From Desulfocapsa sp. (GTDB lineage: Bacteria; Desulfobacterota; Desulfobulbia; Desulfobulbales; Desulfocapsaceae): a DNA stretch of 64,000 bases. Positions 44,616 to 53,445 of this stretch are shown here, in pieces. The position numbers were made by a program, and so were the translations under genes. The stretch lies in NCBI GenBank assembly GCA_030145625.1, contig JAQYVF010000014.1, positions 1 to 64,000 on the forward strand. The letters run 5' to 3'. Below the pieces are notes generated by a model. It was not told where the DNA came from, did not search any database, and saw only the letters and a list, made by a program, of their open reading frames with translations. How positions within the stretch are numbered: the stretch's first letter is position 1; the number at the start of each line of letters is the position of its first letter.

Positions 44616-46160
44616 ATGAAACAAGAATGGAAAATTGCACTTGTCTCCATCTGTGCGGCGGCGATGTTTGTCGGCACTCAGGTTCAGGCGGCAAGTGAAA
44701 AACCCAATATTGTTGTCATCTGGGGTGATGATATCGGATACTGGAATATCAGTGCCTACAACCAGGGAATGATGGGATATGAGACGCCAAATATCGATTC
44801 CCTGGCTGATGAAGGCGTACTTTTTACCGACTGGTACGCCCAGCAGAGTTGCACTGCCGGGCGAGCTGCTTTTATTCTCGGACAGCATCCCTTTCGCACG
44901 GGCCTACTCACCATTGGCATGCCTGGATCTCCTCACGGGATCAGCGAAGAAATGCCGACCCTCGCCACACTCCTCAAGCCCCATGGATACACCAGTGGTC
45001 AATTCGGTAAAAACCACTTGGGTGATCAGGACAACCACCTGCCGACGGTACATGGATTTGATGAGTTTTTCGGAAATCTCTATCATCTCAACGCTGAAGA
45101 GGAACCGGAAGGCTATTATTACCCCAAGGATGAAGAGTTTCGTAAACAATTCGGTCCTCGCGGGGTGATTCACAGCTGGGCTGACGGCAAGGGCGGACAG
45201 AAAATTGAGGACACCGGCCCCATGACGGCCAAACGTATGGAGACGGCAGACAACGAATTTATTGATGCAGCCATCGACTTTATCGAAAAGGCCAATAAGG
45301 AAGGCAAGCCCTCTTTTACCTGGATAACCACGACGCGGATGCATGTCTGGACCCATCTCACCAAGGAGTGGGAGGGCAAGAGTGGAATCGGCCTCTACCC
45401 AGACGGCATGCTTGAGCACGACGATGGTGTTGGTCGTGTCCTTGCCAAGCTCAAAGAGCTCGGTATCGACGATAACACTATTGTTTTCTACTCCACCGAC
45501 AATGGAGCCGAGACCTTTACCTGGCCTGACGGAGGCACAATACCATTCCACGGTGAAAAAGGAACAACCTGGGAGGGTGGCTTTCGCGTACCCTCTTTCA
45601 TCAAATGGCCAGGCGTCATTAAACCAGGCACAAAACTCAATGGCATTGCCTCGCATGAGGACATGGTTCCAACTCTGCTTGCAGCTGTTGGAGATCCTGA
45701 TATTAAAGAAAAACTGAAAAAAGGCTACACTGTAGATGGTAAAAAGTACAAGGTGCATCTGGACGGCTATAATCTTCTCCCCTGGTTTAAGGGAGAGGTG
45801 CAAGATTCCCCTCGCAAGGAGATTATGTATTTTGATCAGGTGGGGAATCTTAATGCCATTCGCTACAACAACTGGAAAATCCACTTTGCTATCCTTGAGG
45901 GAAATATTGCCTCTGCTGTACGTGTGCAGACGGCCTGGCCTAAGCTCGTTAATCTAAGGGCCGACCCCTTTGAGAGAGCCTGGCATGAGTCGGAAATGTA
46001 CACCCGGTGGTTTGCTGAGAATATGTGGCTTTTTGTCCCTGCTCAGGTCTTTACCCGTCAGTGGCTGGAGACTTTTAAGGAGTTCCCACCGCGAGGCGGT
46101 ACAACGCTTGGTATCGACGGCGTTCTCAAGCAGCTTGCTAACCCGGCTGCAAGGCAGTAG
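44616..46160 (+). CDS. Arylsulfatase, exported
   Basis: A 514-residue sulfatase that hydrolyses sulfate esters. A signal peptide (about 1-26) precedes the metal motif VVIWGDDIGY. The active-site cysteine lies in SCTAGRAAF (C79-T-A-G-R83), a Cys-type signature to be converted to formylglycine, followed by GQHPFRTGL. Further ligands are in FGKNHLGDQD and FYSTDNGAET. In anaerobes this conversion is done by radical-SAM anSME, which is not in the window. The gene follows an outer-membrane barrel, suggesting import of sulfated aromatic substrates, by inference. The 219 bp upstream shows no clear promoter. Confidence 0.92.
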   Translation: MKQEWKIALVSICAAAMFVGTQVQAASEKPNIVVIWGDDIGYWNISAYNQGMMGYETPNIDSLADEGVLFTDWYAQQSCTAGRAAFILGQHPFRTGLLTIGMPGSPHGISEEMPTLATLLKPHGYTSGQFGKNHLGDQDNHLPTVHGFDEFFGNLYHLNAEEEPEGYYYPKDEEFRKQFGPRGVIHSWADGKGGQKIEDTGPMTAKRMETADNEFIDAAIDFIEKANKEGKPSFTWITTTRMHVWTHLTKEWEGKSGIGLYPDGMLEHDDGVGRVLAKLKELGIDDNTIVFYSTDNGAETFTWPDGGTIPFHGEKGTTWEGGFRVPSFIKWPGVIKPGTKLNGIASHEDMVPTLLAAVGDPDIKEKLKKGYTVDGKKYKVHLDGYNLLPWFKGEVQDSPRKEIMYFDQVGNLNAIRYNNWKIHFAILEGNIASAVRVQTAWPKLVNLRADPFERAWHESEMYTRWFAENMWLFVPAQVFTRQWLETFKEFPPRGGTTLGIDGVLKQLANPAARQ

Positions 46161-46351
46161 GAACAGTGAATTAGTGGGCGGCATGTTTTCCGTGTCGCTC
46201 ACTATCTTTCTGGGGTATTTAAGAGAGGTTTTCGGGAAGGAGAATGTGGCTTGTTCTTTTTCTATGAAAAATCAGTGTGTAATTTATAGCAGGCCTTTGC
46301 TAATCTTACGTGCTCTGGAAGAGCAAGCTTAATATTCAACAAAAGACTGCT

Positions 46352-46843
46352 ATGAACAACTGGCGATTCCGTCTGGGAAGTGTGCTGTTCGTTCTGGGCC
46401 TTATTTTTCCGGTTTTTATTCCCCTGCTTCTCATGGTTGATATGTCAGCCAGTTTGAAAACTGCTGTTACAGGATTAATGGTGTTTGGCATTCCTGAACT
46501 GCTGTGGATTGCTGCCGCCTCAATTCTCGGGAAAGAGGGGTTTAAGACCATCAGGGACAGGTTTCTTGGATACTTTAAGAAATATAAGCCGCAACAGGAG
46601 GTTGGTAAAAGCAGGTATCGCATCGGTTTGCTCATGTTTTGTTTTCCATTGCTGTTCGGATTGTTGGAACCCTATATGTCGGCTATTCTTCCCGGTTATC
46701 AATCATATCGCCTGGTGTATACCCTTGGCGGAGATGTATTGTTTATTTCCAGTTTTTTTGTTCTCGGTGGCAATTTTTGGGACAAGCTCCAATCCCTCTT
46801 TCTGCATGATGTAAAAGGTATTTCTTCAGTTTCAAAAGAATAA
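46352..46843 (+). CDS. Small integral membrane protein ('transporter suffix' type)
   Basis: A 163-residue protein from the ATG at 46352; a GTG at 46310 would add 14 residues without hydrophobic character. Four membrane helices are visible: RLGSVLFVLGLIFPVFIPLLL, AVTGLMVFGIPELLWIAAASIL, IGLLMFCFPLLFGLLEPYM and LGGDVLFISSFFVLGG. The pattern WDKLQSLF after the last helix is seen in proteins annotated as transporter-suffix domain. Function unknown. It lies between arylsulfatase and the DUF389 gene (66 bp before the latter) and is probably cotranscribed with it. No strong ribosome-binding site. Confidence 0.65.
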   Translation: MNNWRFRLGSVLFVLGLIFPVFIPLLLMVDMSASLKTAVTGLMVFGIPELLWIAAASILGKEGFKTIRDRFLGYFKKYKPQQEVGKSRYRIGLLMFCFPLLFGLLEPYMSAILPGYQSYRLVYTLGGDVLFISSFFVLGGNFWDKLQSLFLHDVKGISSVSKE

Positions 46844-46909
46844 CAGTGCCGTGTCACTCCCCGAATTCAAGTTGATTTTAATCCCATGTTTTTTTAAAAG
46901 GCAATAAAG

Positions 46910-48751
46910 ATGCAACCCACAGACCACATATCTGATGAATATCAATCAGTCAATGCACCGGCAGTAGCAATTGTCGTTGATAAACAGGAGCAGTTCCTGC
47001 CGCTTCTCTCCAGTGGGCTGGCAACGGCCCAAATGCATCGGGGAACTCTGACGGTTGTATTTGTTAGCCAAGCGGAAGAGATACCGGACTGGTTTGCTCT
47101 GCCTCCTGAATATGCTTCCGCTAATATTGTTCAGCAGTCAATTACCGGGAAAAATTGTGTTCGTTTACTGATAAAACAACTGACTGGGCTGAAGCCAGTG
47201 CTGCTTGGTATGGCGTTGGATGAGAAAGAAGGCGAAGATCGATACCTGGCTGGTAAGGCCTATGAACCTGTTTTGCAGCAGCTGAACTGCCCTGTATACC
47301 TTGTAAAGAGCACGCCGGACTGGTCTTTTCCCGACTCCCTTTCTGCCTTTGTCCCCTTTTGGGATGATGAAAACAGCCGGTTTGCCATAACTACAGCTTT
47401 GGAGGTGAGCCCCAACCTTCACGTTACCGCCTGCAAAGTTGTTGCCCCCTCTGCTGATAAACACGAACGACTCATGCAGCAGGAGGAGTTCAGAAAACAG
47501 ACGGAAATCTGGGGGAAGAACAGCCGCTTCCAGACCAAACTCCTCTACAGTTTCAATGAACAGCAGGCCCTGCTCGCAGAGGCAGTCAACCATGATTTTC
47601 TGTTAACAGGTATCGGCAAGGGCAACAACCTGACCCGAGCCATCTTTGGTGATTTTAGAAATGAACTGATCAACCGCACAAAAAGTCCGGCTATCATCCT
47701 TCGAGAGTATCAAGGACGAGCCGGTTCGGTTCTTTCCAGGGGCTGGTCGATGTTTGACTCCCTGCTACCAACCCTGACCAGGGAAGACAGGATTGAAGCC
47801 TATCGTTTGATCCGCCAGGGAGGAAGGCCTAACAGGGATTTTTACTCCATGATCGCCCTGTCATCCTCCATTGCTTCGTTGGGCCTGATCCTGGACAGTG
47901 CAGCTGTTATTATCGGCGCCATGTTGGTGGCGCCGCTCATGTCAGCCATCATCGGTATGGGAATGGCCAGCATCCATGGAGATCTTCGTTTTCTTCGGCT
48001 GACTCTGCGGGCAACCTTGCTGGGTTCTGTAATAGCCATCATGACAGGATTTCTCTTTGGCCTGATCAACTTCGATGGCGACACCACCCATCAGATCCTG
48101 CAGCGTACAAATCCCTCGACTCTTGATCTTGTTGTTGCCCTGGTTTCCGGGGTGGCGGCCGCCTATGCACTGTGCCGTAAGAATGTGTCCAATTCCCTGC
48201 CCGGTGTGGCCATAGCCGTGGCTCTGGTCCCGCCGCTTTCCACGGTTGGTGTATGTCTTTCCATCGGCTTCTGGGGATTGGCCTGGGGTGCCTTGAAGCT
48301 GTTTTTGAGTAACATGGTGGCCATTGTTTTTGCCAGCGCCCTTGTGTTTGCGTCTTTCGGGTTCAAACCAAATCTTGATATAGTCAAGGATGACAGGCGG
48401 CTCAAGGTATTTCAGCGCTCCTTTATTACCTCTGCCATCTTAGTACTTGTCATGCTTGTTCTGCTCGTCACCCGGACGGTCCATGATATACATGAGGCCG
48501 CCTTTGACGATGAGGTCCAGGTTGCATTGACTCGCCATCTGGACGAACTGAATATTGATGCGCAAGTGGCTTACTGGAAAATAACGACTACCAGTAAGGA
48601 TATCTTTCAACTTGATATCGAGTTGAAATCGCCAAAAGAAATTACTCAAAATATGGTCAAAGCACTGGAAAAACGTTTGGAAGCAAGTCTTAAAAAACAG
48701 GTTTCCCTTGATCTTGCAGTGAGTCCAATAGAGAGATTACATGCTGAATAA
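46910..48751 (+). CDS. DUF389 (TIGR00341) membrane protein with N-terminal USP-like domains
   Basis: A 613-residue protein. Residues about 15-265 look like two universal-stress-protein folds: AVAIVVDKQEQFLPLLSSGLATA, PVYLV at the end of the first, then FVPFWDDENSRFAITTALEVS and HDFLLTGIGKGNNLTRAIFGDFRNELINRTKSPAIILRE-like text ending the second. Residues about 315-545 are the DUF389 membrane domain (GAMLVAPLMSAIIGMGMASIHGD, GVAIAVALVPPLSTVGV). A short cytoplasmic tail follows. The membrane domain is paralogous to that at 6872-8764. Its role is unknown; the USP-like part may sense nucleotide or stress. Confidence 0.82.
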   Translation: MQPTDHISDEYQSVNAPAVAIVVDKQEQFLPLLSSGLATAQMHRGTLTVVFVSQAEEIPDWFALPPEYASANIVQQSITGKNCVRLLIKQLTGLKPVLLGMALDEKEGEDRYLAGKAYEPVLQQLNCPVYLVKSTPDWSFPDSLSAFVPFWDDENSRFAITTALEVSPNLHVTACKVVAPSADKHERLMQQEEFRKQTEIWGKNSRFQTKLLYSFNEQQALLAEAVNHDFLLTGIGKGNNLTRAIFGDFRNELINRTKSPAIILREYQGRAGSVLSRGWSMFDSLLPTLTREDRIEAYRLIRQGGRPNRDFYSMIALSSSIASLGLILDSAAVIIGAMLVAPLMSAIIGMGMASIHGDLRFLRLTLRATLLGSVIAIMTGFLFGLINFDGDTTHQILQRTNPSTLDLVVALVSGVAAAYALCRKNVSNSLPGVAIAVALVPPLSTVGVCLSIGFWGLAWGALKLFLSNMVAIVFASALVFASFGFKPNLDIVKDDRRLKVFQRSFITSAILVLVMLVLLVTRTVHDIHEAAFDDEVQVALTRHLDELNIDAQVAYWKITTTSKDIFQLDIELKSPKEITQNMVKALEKRLEASLKKQVSLDLAVSPIERLHAE

Positions 48752-48844
48752 TTCTAGCTTACGTATTTGGCAAACTTTGCGGAGCTTGTTACTCACAAAA
48801 TAGGATTCTTCAGGGGGGACTATTTCAGGTCTTGATGTTCACGT

Positions 48845-49897
48845 TTAAATCAGTTCTATCAGCCCTTTCTTTCCTCCCACTATTTCACCAATGTCAGCAC
48901 AGGCCAGTGGATATCCCAACATCTTCATTTTGTCCAGGATCACCTGGGCCGCTTCAGGAGGTGCTGCGATGAGGAGTCCGCCTGAGGTTTGTGGGTCGGC
49001 AAGGACCATCTCCATCGTGTCATCTCCCTGGCTTTTATTGGTAAGCCATTGGGAGTAAAATTTACGGTTGGTGTAGGCTCCCTCGGGGATGATACCCATG
49101 GCAACGAATTCAAGGCAGCCCGGGATAAGGGGAATATGGTCGATGTAGATGCGGGCGCTGACCCCTGATGCTGCCGTCATTTCATGGAGATGTCCCAGCA
49201 GGCCGAACCCGGTGACGTCGGTGCAGGCATGGACCTGATGATCTCTGTCCCTGGCGGAGTTTATTGCCTCTGCCGGCAGTCGGTTCAACGTGGCCATGAT
49301 CTCTGAGATCTGCTCTTCAACTTCGGAGCCAGCCAGGTTGCCCTTGATGGCTGTGGACAGGATTCCGGTGCCAAGGGGCTTGGTCAAGAGCAGGCGGTCT
49401 CCGGCCCTGGCGCCGCTGTTGAGAAGAACCCGATCCGGATGAACCACGCCGGTGATCGAGAGACCGTATTTCAATTCAGTATCTTCCACCGAGTGTCCGC
49501 CTACCAGCAGGGCACCTGCCTCTTCGATCTTGGAAAGTCCTCCCCGTATTACGTCACGGAATATACTGGCTTCCATGGTTTTTATAGGACAGGCCAGGAT
49601 GTTCATAGCCAGCAGTGGCTTACCTCCCATGGCATAGACATCGCTCAGGGCGTTGGCTGCGGTGATTTGACCAAAGCTATAAGGGTCGTCGACAATGGGG
49701 GTAAAAAAATCCAGGGTCTGGATAAGAGCCGTTTCATCGTTTAGACGGTAAACCCCGGCGTCGTCGCAGGTTTCTGCCCCGACAATCAGCCGATCATTTT
49801 TGGGCAGAGTAATGCCGCAAAGTATCTGTCCCAGGTCCCCTGGGCCAAGTTTTGCTGCTCAGCCCGAGGCCTTGACTGTGGACGTCAGTTTAACCAT
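48845..49897 (-). CDS. selD: Selenide, water dikinase SelD, selenocysteine-containing
   Basis: A 350-residue enzyme making selenophosphate from selenide and ATP. Starting at the ATG 49897-49895, codon 13 is an in-frame TGA (49861-49859) in the sequence SGUAAKLG, exactly where other SelDs have catalytic Cys or Sec before the essential Lys. The frame then continues unbroken through PGDLGQIL, GAETCDDAGVYRL, FFTPIVDDPYSFGQITAANALSDVYAMGG and VTGFGLLGH to the stop. A frame call that ignores Sec would start near 49630 and lose 89 residues. A SECIS-like hairpin follows the TGA. It supplies selenium for its own synthesis and probably for formate dehydrogenase. Confidence 0.93.
49830..49844 (-). other. 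Putative bacterial SECIS hairpin of selD
   Basis: On the minus strand CCCAGG-GGA-CCTGGG forms a six-pair stem with a GGA loop starting 14 nt after the UGA codon (49859-49861). Bacterial SECIS elements lie just downstream of the UGA and present a small apical stem with a G in the loop, which this fits. Confidence 0.65.
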
Positions 49898-50058
49898 TGA
49901 TTAGTGTCTTTATAAGAAAGGTTGTTTTTATCAGTTGCCTGCTTATCTTTACTCTATTGGCTAGGGATGAAGAAAAGAACAAAGAAAAAACAGACGAACA
50001 ACGCTTTATTGTTGAATTTCTGTAAAACTTAGAATAAGTCTTTTTTATCAGATTCTGA

Positions 50059-50104
50059 GGAAAGGCACAAAGATAATCGTATTCTTTGTGCCTTTCCCTT
50101 TTTT
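50059..50104 (+). terminator. Strong terminator in the purF leader
   Basis: A perfect 15-bp inverted repeat, GGAAAGGCACAAAGA (50059-50073) and TCTTTGTGCCTTTCC (50083-50097), followed by CTTTTTTT. Its orientation is plus, yet the gene before it (selD) runs away on the minus strand. It therefore lies inside the leader of purF (start 50181) or ends a short RNA from 49898-50058. An upstream AACAAAGAA segment (about 49979) could compete for the second arm. Confidence 0.75.
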
Positions 50105-50180
50105 AAAGAACAGCGGAATGGCTGTCTCGGCCTGTCTTTGTGGTGAATGAGGCCCGGTCTTGCAACTGAAGGAATATTTT

Positions 50181-51602
50181 ATGGAAATGACCAGTGTACA
50201 CTCTCCGGAAGACGGGCGTCCCAAACATGAATGCGGCGTTTGCGGGATCTTTGGCCACGAGGATGCCTCCAAACTTACCTACTTCGGCCTTTATGCCTTA
50301 CAGCATAGAGGGCAGGAGAGTGCCGGTATTGTGGCCTCGGACGGAAAAAAAGTTTCAATTCACAAAGCTATGGGCTTGGTGCCTGAAATTTTTTCAGAGT
50401 CTATCCTACAGGGACTGCCGGGTACCATGGCCATGGGGCATGTGCGTTACTCTACCACCGGATCGTCCAATGTGATTAACACTCAGCCCCTGATGGTGAC
50501 TCATAAGGGCTGTACCCTTGCCGTGGCCCACAACGGCAACCTGGTCAATTCCCTTGAGCTGCGTCAAGACCTCGAAAATAATGGCTCAATTTTTCAGACT
50601 TCCATGGACAGTGAGGTGATTCTTCATCTCATGGCCCGTACGGCTCATTTGGGTCTGGAGCGGGCACTCTATGAGTCTTTTTCCTGTCTTAAGGGGGCTT
50701 ATTCCATTCTCTTGATGACTGGAGATACCCTGGTTGCTGTCCGTGACCCCGCCGGGTTTCGGCCTCTCTGCCTGGGCAAACTGAATAACGGTGGGTGGAT
50801 TGTGGCTTCGGAGACATGTGCTCTGGATCTGGTAGAGGCAGAGTATATCCGAGATATTGAGCCTGGAGAGATCCTCGTTATCAATAAGGATGAGATGCTT
50901 TCTATCTATCCCTGGGCCAAGCGCAAGACCAGCTTCTGTATCTTTGAACAGGTCTATTTTGCACGTCCCGACTCTGATATTTTCGGTATTAATGTCTATC
51001 AGGCCCGTAAGCGAATGGGTGAGATGTTGGCCCGGGAATGTCCTGTGGAAGGGGACTTTGTCATGCCTTTTCCAGATTCGGGGAACTATGCTGCCATCGG
51101 TTTTTCCCAGGAATCCGGCATTCCTTTGGAAATGGGAGTGATTCGAAATCATTATGTGGGGCGTACCTTTATTGAGCCCACACAGTCCATGCGCGATTTT
51201 AATGTACGGGTCAAGCTCAACCCTGTCCGCTCCTTTCTTAAGGGGAAGCGGGTGATCATTGTTGAAGATTCTATTATTCGCGGTACCACGGGAAGGAGCA
51301 GGGTCAAGGCCTTGCGTGAGGCCGGTGCCACTGAGGTGCATATGATGGTGAGCTGTCCGCCCACCCGTCATGCCTGTTACTACGGGATCGATTTTCCTTC
51401 CTCCGACCAACTCATTGCTGCTCAGCATTCAGTAGAGGAGACGGCCGCTTATCTAGGCCTGGATTCTCTCCATTATCTCAGTCTGGAAGGCCTGGTTGAG
51501 GCCACCGGGCTTACGGCAGAAGATTACTGCCTGGCCTGTTTTAATGGCATTTATCCTGTGGAGCCGGACAGGAATTTCAGGAAAGATGCCCTGGAGTTAT
51601 AG
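50181..51602 (+). CDS. purF: Amidophosphoribosyltransferase PurF, iron-sulfur type
   Basis: The first enzyme of purine synthesis, joining glutamine-derived ammonia to PRPP. The start is the ATG at 50181, preceded by AAGGAA; a TTG at 50160 is less likely. A propeptide of about 17 residues is removed to expose the nucleophile in HE|CGVCGIFG. The glutaminase domain (to about 230) includes YALQHRGQESAG and GHVRYSTTG. The PRPP domain has IIVEDSIIRGTTGRS. Cysteines at FCIFEQVYF, HACYYGID and YCLACFNG match the four 4Fe-4S ligands of the Bacillus-type enzyme. The leader holds a terminator, suggesting attenuation. Confidence 0.96.
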   Translation: MEMTSVHSPEDGRPKHECGVCGIFGHEDASKLTYFGLYALQHRGQESAGIVASDGKKVSIHKAMGLVPEIFSESILQGLPGTMAMGHVRYSTTGSSNVINTQPLMVTHKGCTLAVAHNGNLVNSLELRQDLENNGSIFQTSMDSEVILHLMARTAHLGLERALYESFSCLKGAYSILLMTGDTLVAVRDPAGFRPLCLGKLNNGGWIVASETCALDLVEAEYIRDIEPGEILVINKDEMLSIYPWAKRKTSFCIFEQVYFARPDSDIFGINVYQARKRMGEMLARECPVEGDFVMPFPDSGNYAAIGFSQESGIPLEMGVIRNHYVGRTFIEPTQSMRDFNVRVKLNPVRSFLKGKRVIIVEDSIIRGTTGRSRVKALREAGATEVHMMVSCPPTRHACYYGIDFPSSDQLIAAQHSVEETAAYLGLDSLHYLSLEGLVEATGLTAEDYCLACFNGIYPVEPDRNFRKDALEL

Positions 51603-51611
51603 GGAAAATTG

Positions 51612-51803
51612 GTGAAAAAACATATCATTATTGATGTCTATGAGTGTAACGGCTGCGGCTCCTGTGTGGAGATATGTCCAGAGGTCTTTGCCATGGATGA
51701 GAGTGATGAGAAGGCAATCTTACTTGATTCTGATGCAGAGGTGACGGATAAGGTGGAAGAAGCCGTAGCGTATTGCCCGCAGAAGTGTATTGTTATTGAT
51801 TAA
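51612..51803 (+). CDS. Small 4Fe-4S ferredoxin
   Basis: A 63-residue ferredoxin with one cluster site: YECNGCGSCVEICPEVF near the N-terminus and the last cysteine in YCPQKCIVID. The order CxxCxxC...CP with a second lone CP and an acidic central region fits single-cluster ferredoxins that carry one 4Fe-4S. The GTG at 51612 is chosen because AGGGA lies 6 bases upstream; a TTG at 51609 would be too close. It is 9 bp after purF and may be cotranscribed, perhaps linked to the iron-sulfur enzyme by redox need. Confidence 0.9.
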   Translation: MKKHIIIDVYECNGCGSCVEICPEVFAMDESDEKAILLDSDAEVTDKVEEAVAYCPQKCIVID

Positions 51804-51909
51804 TGATGGTATGGTCAATGCTTCAGATGTGGATTTTTTCGGAATATGAAGTTCTTCCAGGGGGGACATTTTCTCAAGGTACTGTCTACTGCTGAGGTAC
51901 TTCTGTCTC

Positions 51910-52812
51910 TTAAACGTTGTTGATAAGCCATCCGATACCTTTGGCTTTGGCTCGATACATGGCTTTGTCGGCTTTGTCTATCAGCTGGGTCATATCTTCG
52001 GTAAGGGGAAGGTCACTGTTTCGTGAGCAGGGAGTCATGCCGATGGAGAGATCGGTGTCGCCAAAGGCCATCTTTCGAAAACGTTGCAGGATACGCTCAA
52101 CGACTTTTATTGCCTGGGATATACTGGTCTGGGGAAGAATGACGGCAAACTCGTCTCCACCGTAGCGAAAACAGGTATCCACATTGTTGCGGGTGCAGAG
52201 GTGAAGGATCTCCCCCACTGCTATTAACACCTTGTCACCTGCCTGGTGGCCGAAGGAGTCATTGTAATTCTTAAATCGATCCACATCCAGTATGGCAAGA
52301 TAGAGAGGGTAATGCTGTCGTGCGGCCCGTTCTACCTCACGTGGGAATCTTTTGTCGAAGGCGCGACGATTCAGAAGGCCTGTCAGGTCATCGCAAAGGG
52401 ATTGTTTTTCAAGCTCGCGGAGCATCTGTTGTTCGCGCAGGGCACGGGTTAATTTTGCCTCGAGCTCAGCGTGTTCTATGGGTTTTTTGATAAAATCGAT
52501 GGCTCCGGCCCTGATCACTTCAGCGTAACTAGCCCTGCTGCTGAATCCGGTGGCAATTATGACACCAGTTGCCGGATACTCTTCTCTCACATTCTTCAGA
52601 AGTTCGAGACCGTCCATCCGTGGCATGACGACATCGGTGATGATGAGATCACATATCTGTGATTTGAGCTTTTCCAGGGCGCTAATGCCGTCTTCTGCGG
52701 CAATTGTTCTGTAACCGAGTGCAGAAATGAGAAGGGTGAGTGATGTCAGGACAATGGGATCGTCATCTACTACCAGGATGACAAAATTTTTTTTGTCGAT
52801 CTCTTGATTCAT
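51910..52812 (-). CDS. Response regulator-type diguanylate cyclase (REC-GGDEF)
   Basis: A 300-residue cytoplasmic protein. Residues about 8-125 are a receiver domain with VVDDDPIV, phospho-acceptor Asp in IITDVVMPRMDG, and the conserved Lys in IDFIKKPIEH. Residues about 140-300 are a GGDEF domain: DDLTGLLNRRAFD, DVDRFKNYNDSFGHQAGD and the catalytic YGGDEFAVILPQ, so it should make cyclic-di-GMP when phosphorylated. The inhibitory site normally RxxD just before GGDEF reads NNVD, so product inhibition may be lost. It is monocistronic; its kinase is unknown. Confidence 0.93.
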   Translation of the reverse strand: MNQEIDKKNFVILVVDDDPIVLTSLTLLISALGYRTIAAEDGISALEKLKSQICDLIITDVVMPRMDGLELLKNVREEYPATGVIIATGFSSRASYAEVIRAGAIDFIKKPIEHAELEAKLTRALREQQMLRELEKQSLCDDLTGLLNRRAFDKRFPREVERAARQHYPLYLAILDVDRFKNYNDSFGHQAGDKVLIAVGEILHLCTRNNVDTCFRYGGDEFAVILPQTSISQAIKVVERILQRFRKMAFGDTDLSIGMTPCSRNSDLPLTEDMTQLIDKADKAMYRAKAKGIGWLINNV

Positions 52813-53445
52813 TTTTCCTTGCTACGCTGACCTATTGACTGAAAGGGTCGATTAACCGGTTTCATTTTAGTGTATCTTTTCGTGAGAGGAAAGTCTAGAG
52901 CTGGAACTTTTTTTCGTTAAGTTTCCTTGTGATAAAGAATTGTTAACGTGATTTCTCTTCTGTTTTTTTCATTCATGGTGTCATAACATGTAACCGCTGC
53001 TTTGGGTTAGAGGCGTGGTGTGTCTTGCCATATGATGACTCAGGATAAAGGACATGTGGCAGAGTTAACTTCCTAGATAATCGAAGGTTTCGCAAGTTGG
53101 GCTCTTGTCTTTGTTCCAGGTGCTGTTTTGGATTGTAGAGGAATTTTACTTCCTTTGTTGGGATTGAAATGAGTTCGCTTACGCTGGAGCAGGTTATCGT
53201 TGTTCATGATTTTCTGATTCTGAAAAAATCGTATATTGCAATCTGAGAGTGAAAAGTATAGGCTAAAAAGTGAGGTTATTCTGCAATCTAATATGTATCT
53301 TGGGCAGTTGCAGTAGGTTGATTTCTTTTTATGACGTTAAACAAACAACAAAATGATGATTGGGATCTTGTGGGGGGAGCTGTGTCTGTCGTCCACTTGC
53401 AAAATGATGGTTTATTCCGGTTAGTCCGATGCGGAAAACAATACC
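52813..53445. other. Gene-free region of about 630 bp
   Basis: It lies between the start of the diguanylate cyclase gene and the start of the HD-domain gene, which diverge. I found no reading frame with recognisable content, no repeat and no terminator. Local AT-rich tracts are present. It is longer than expected for a divergent promoter region, so an unrecognised small RNA is possible, but I see no specific signal. Confidence 0.4.

Noticed and set aside
44904-45884. 326-codon minus-strand frame opposite the arylsulfatase
   Set aside because: It is the antisense shadow of a well-supported sulfatase and has no recognisable domain.
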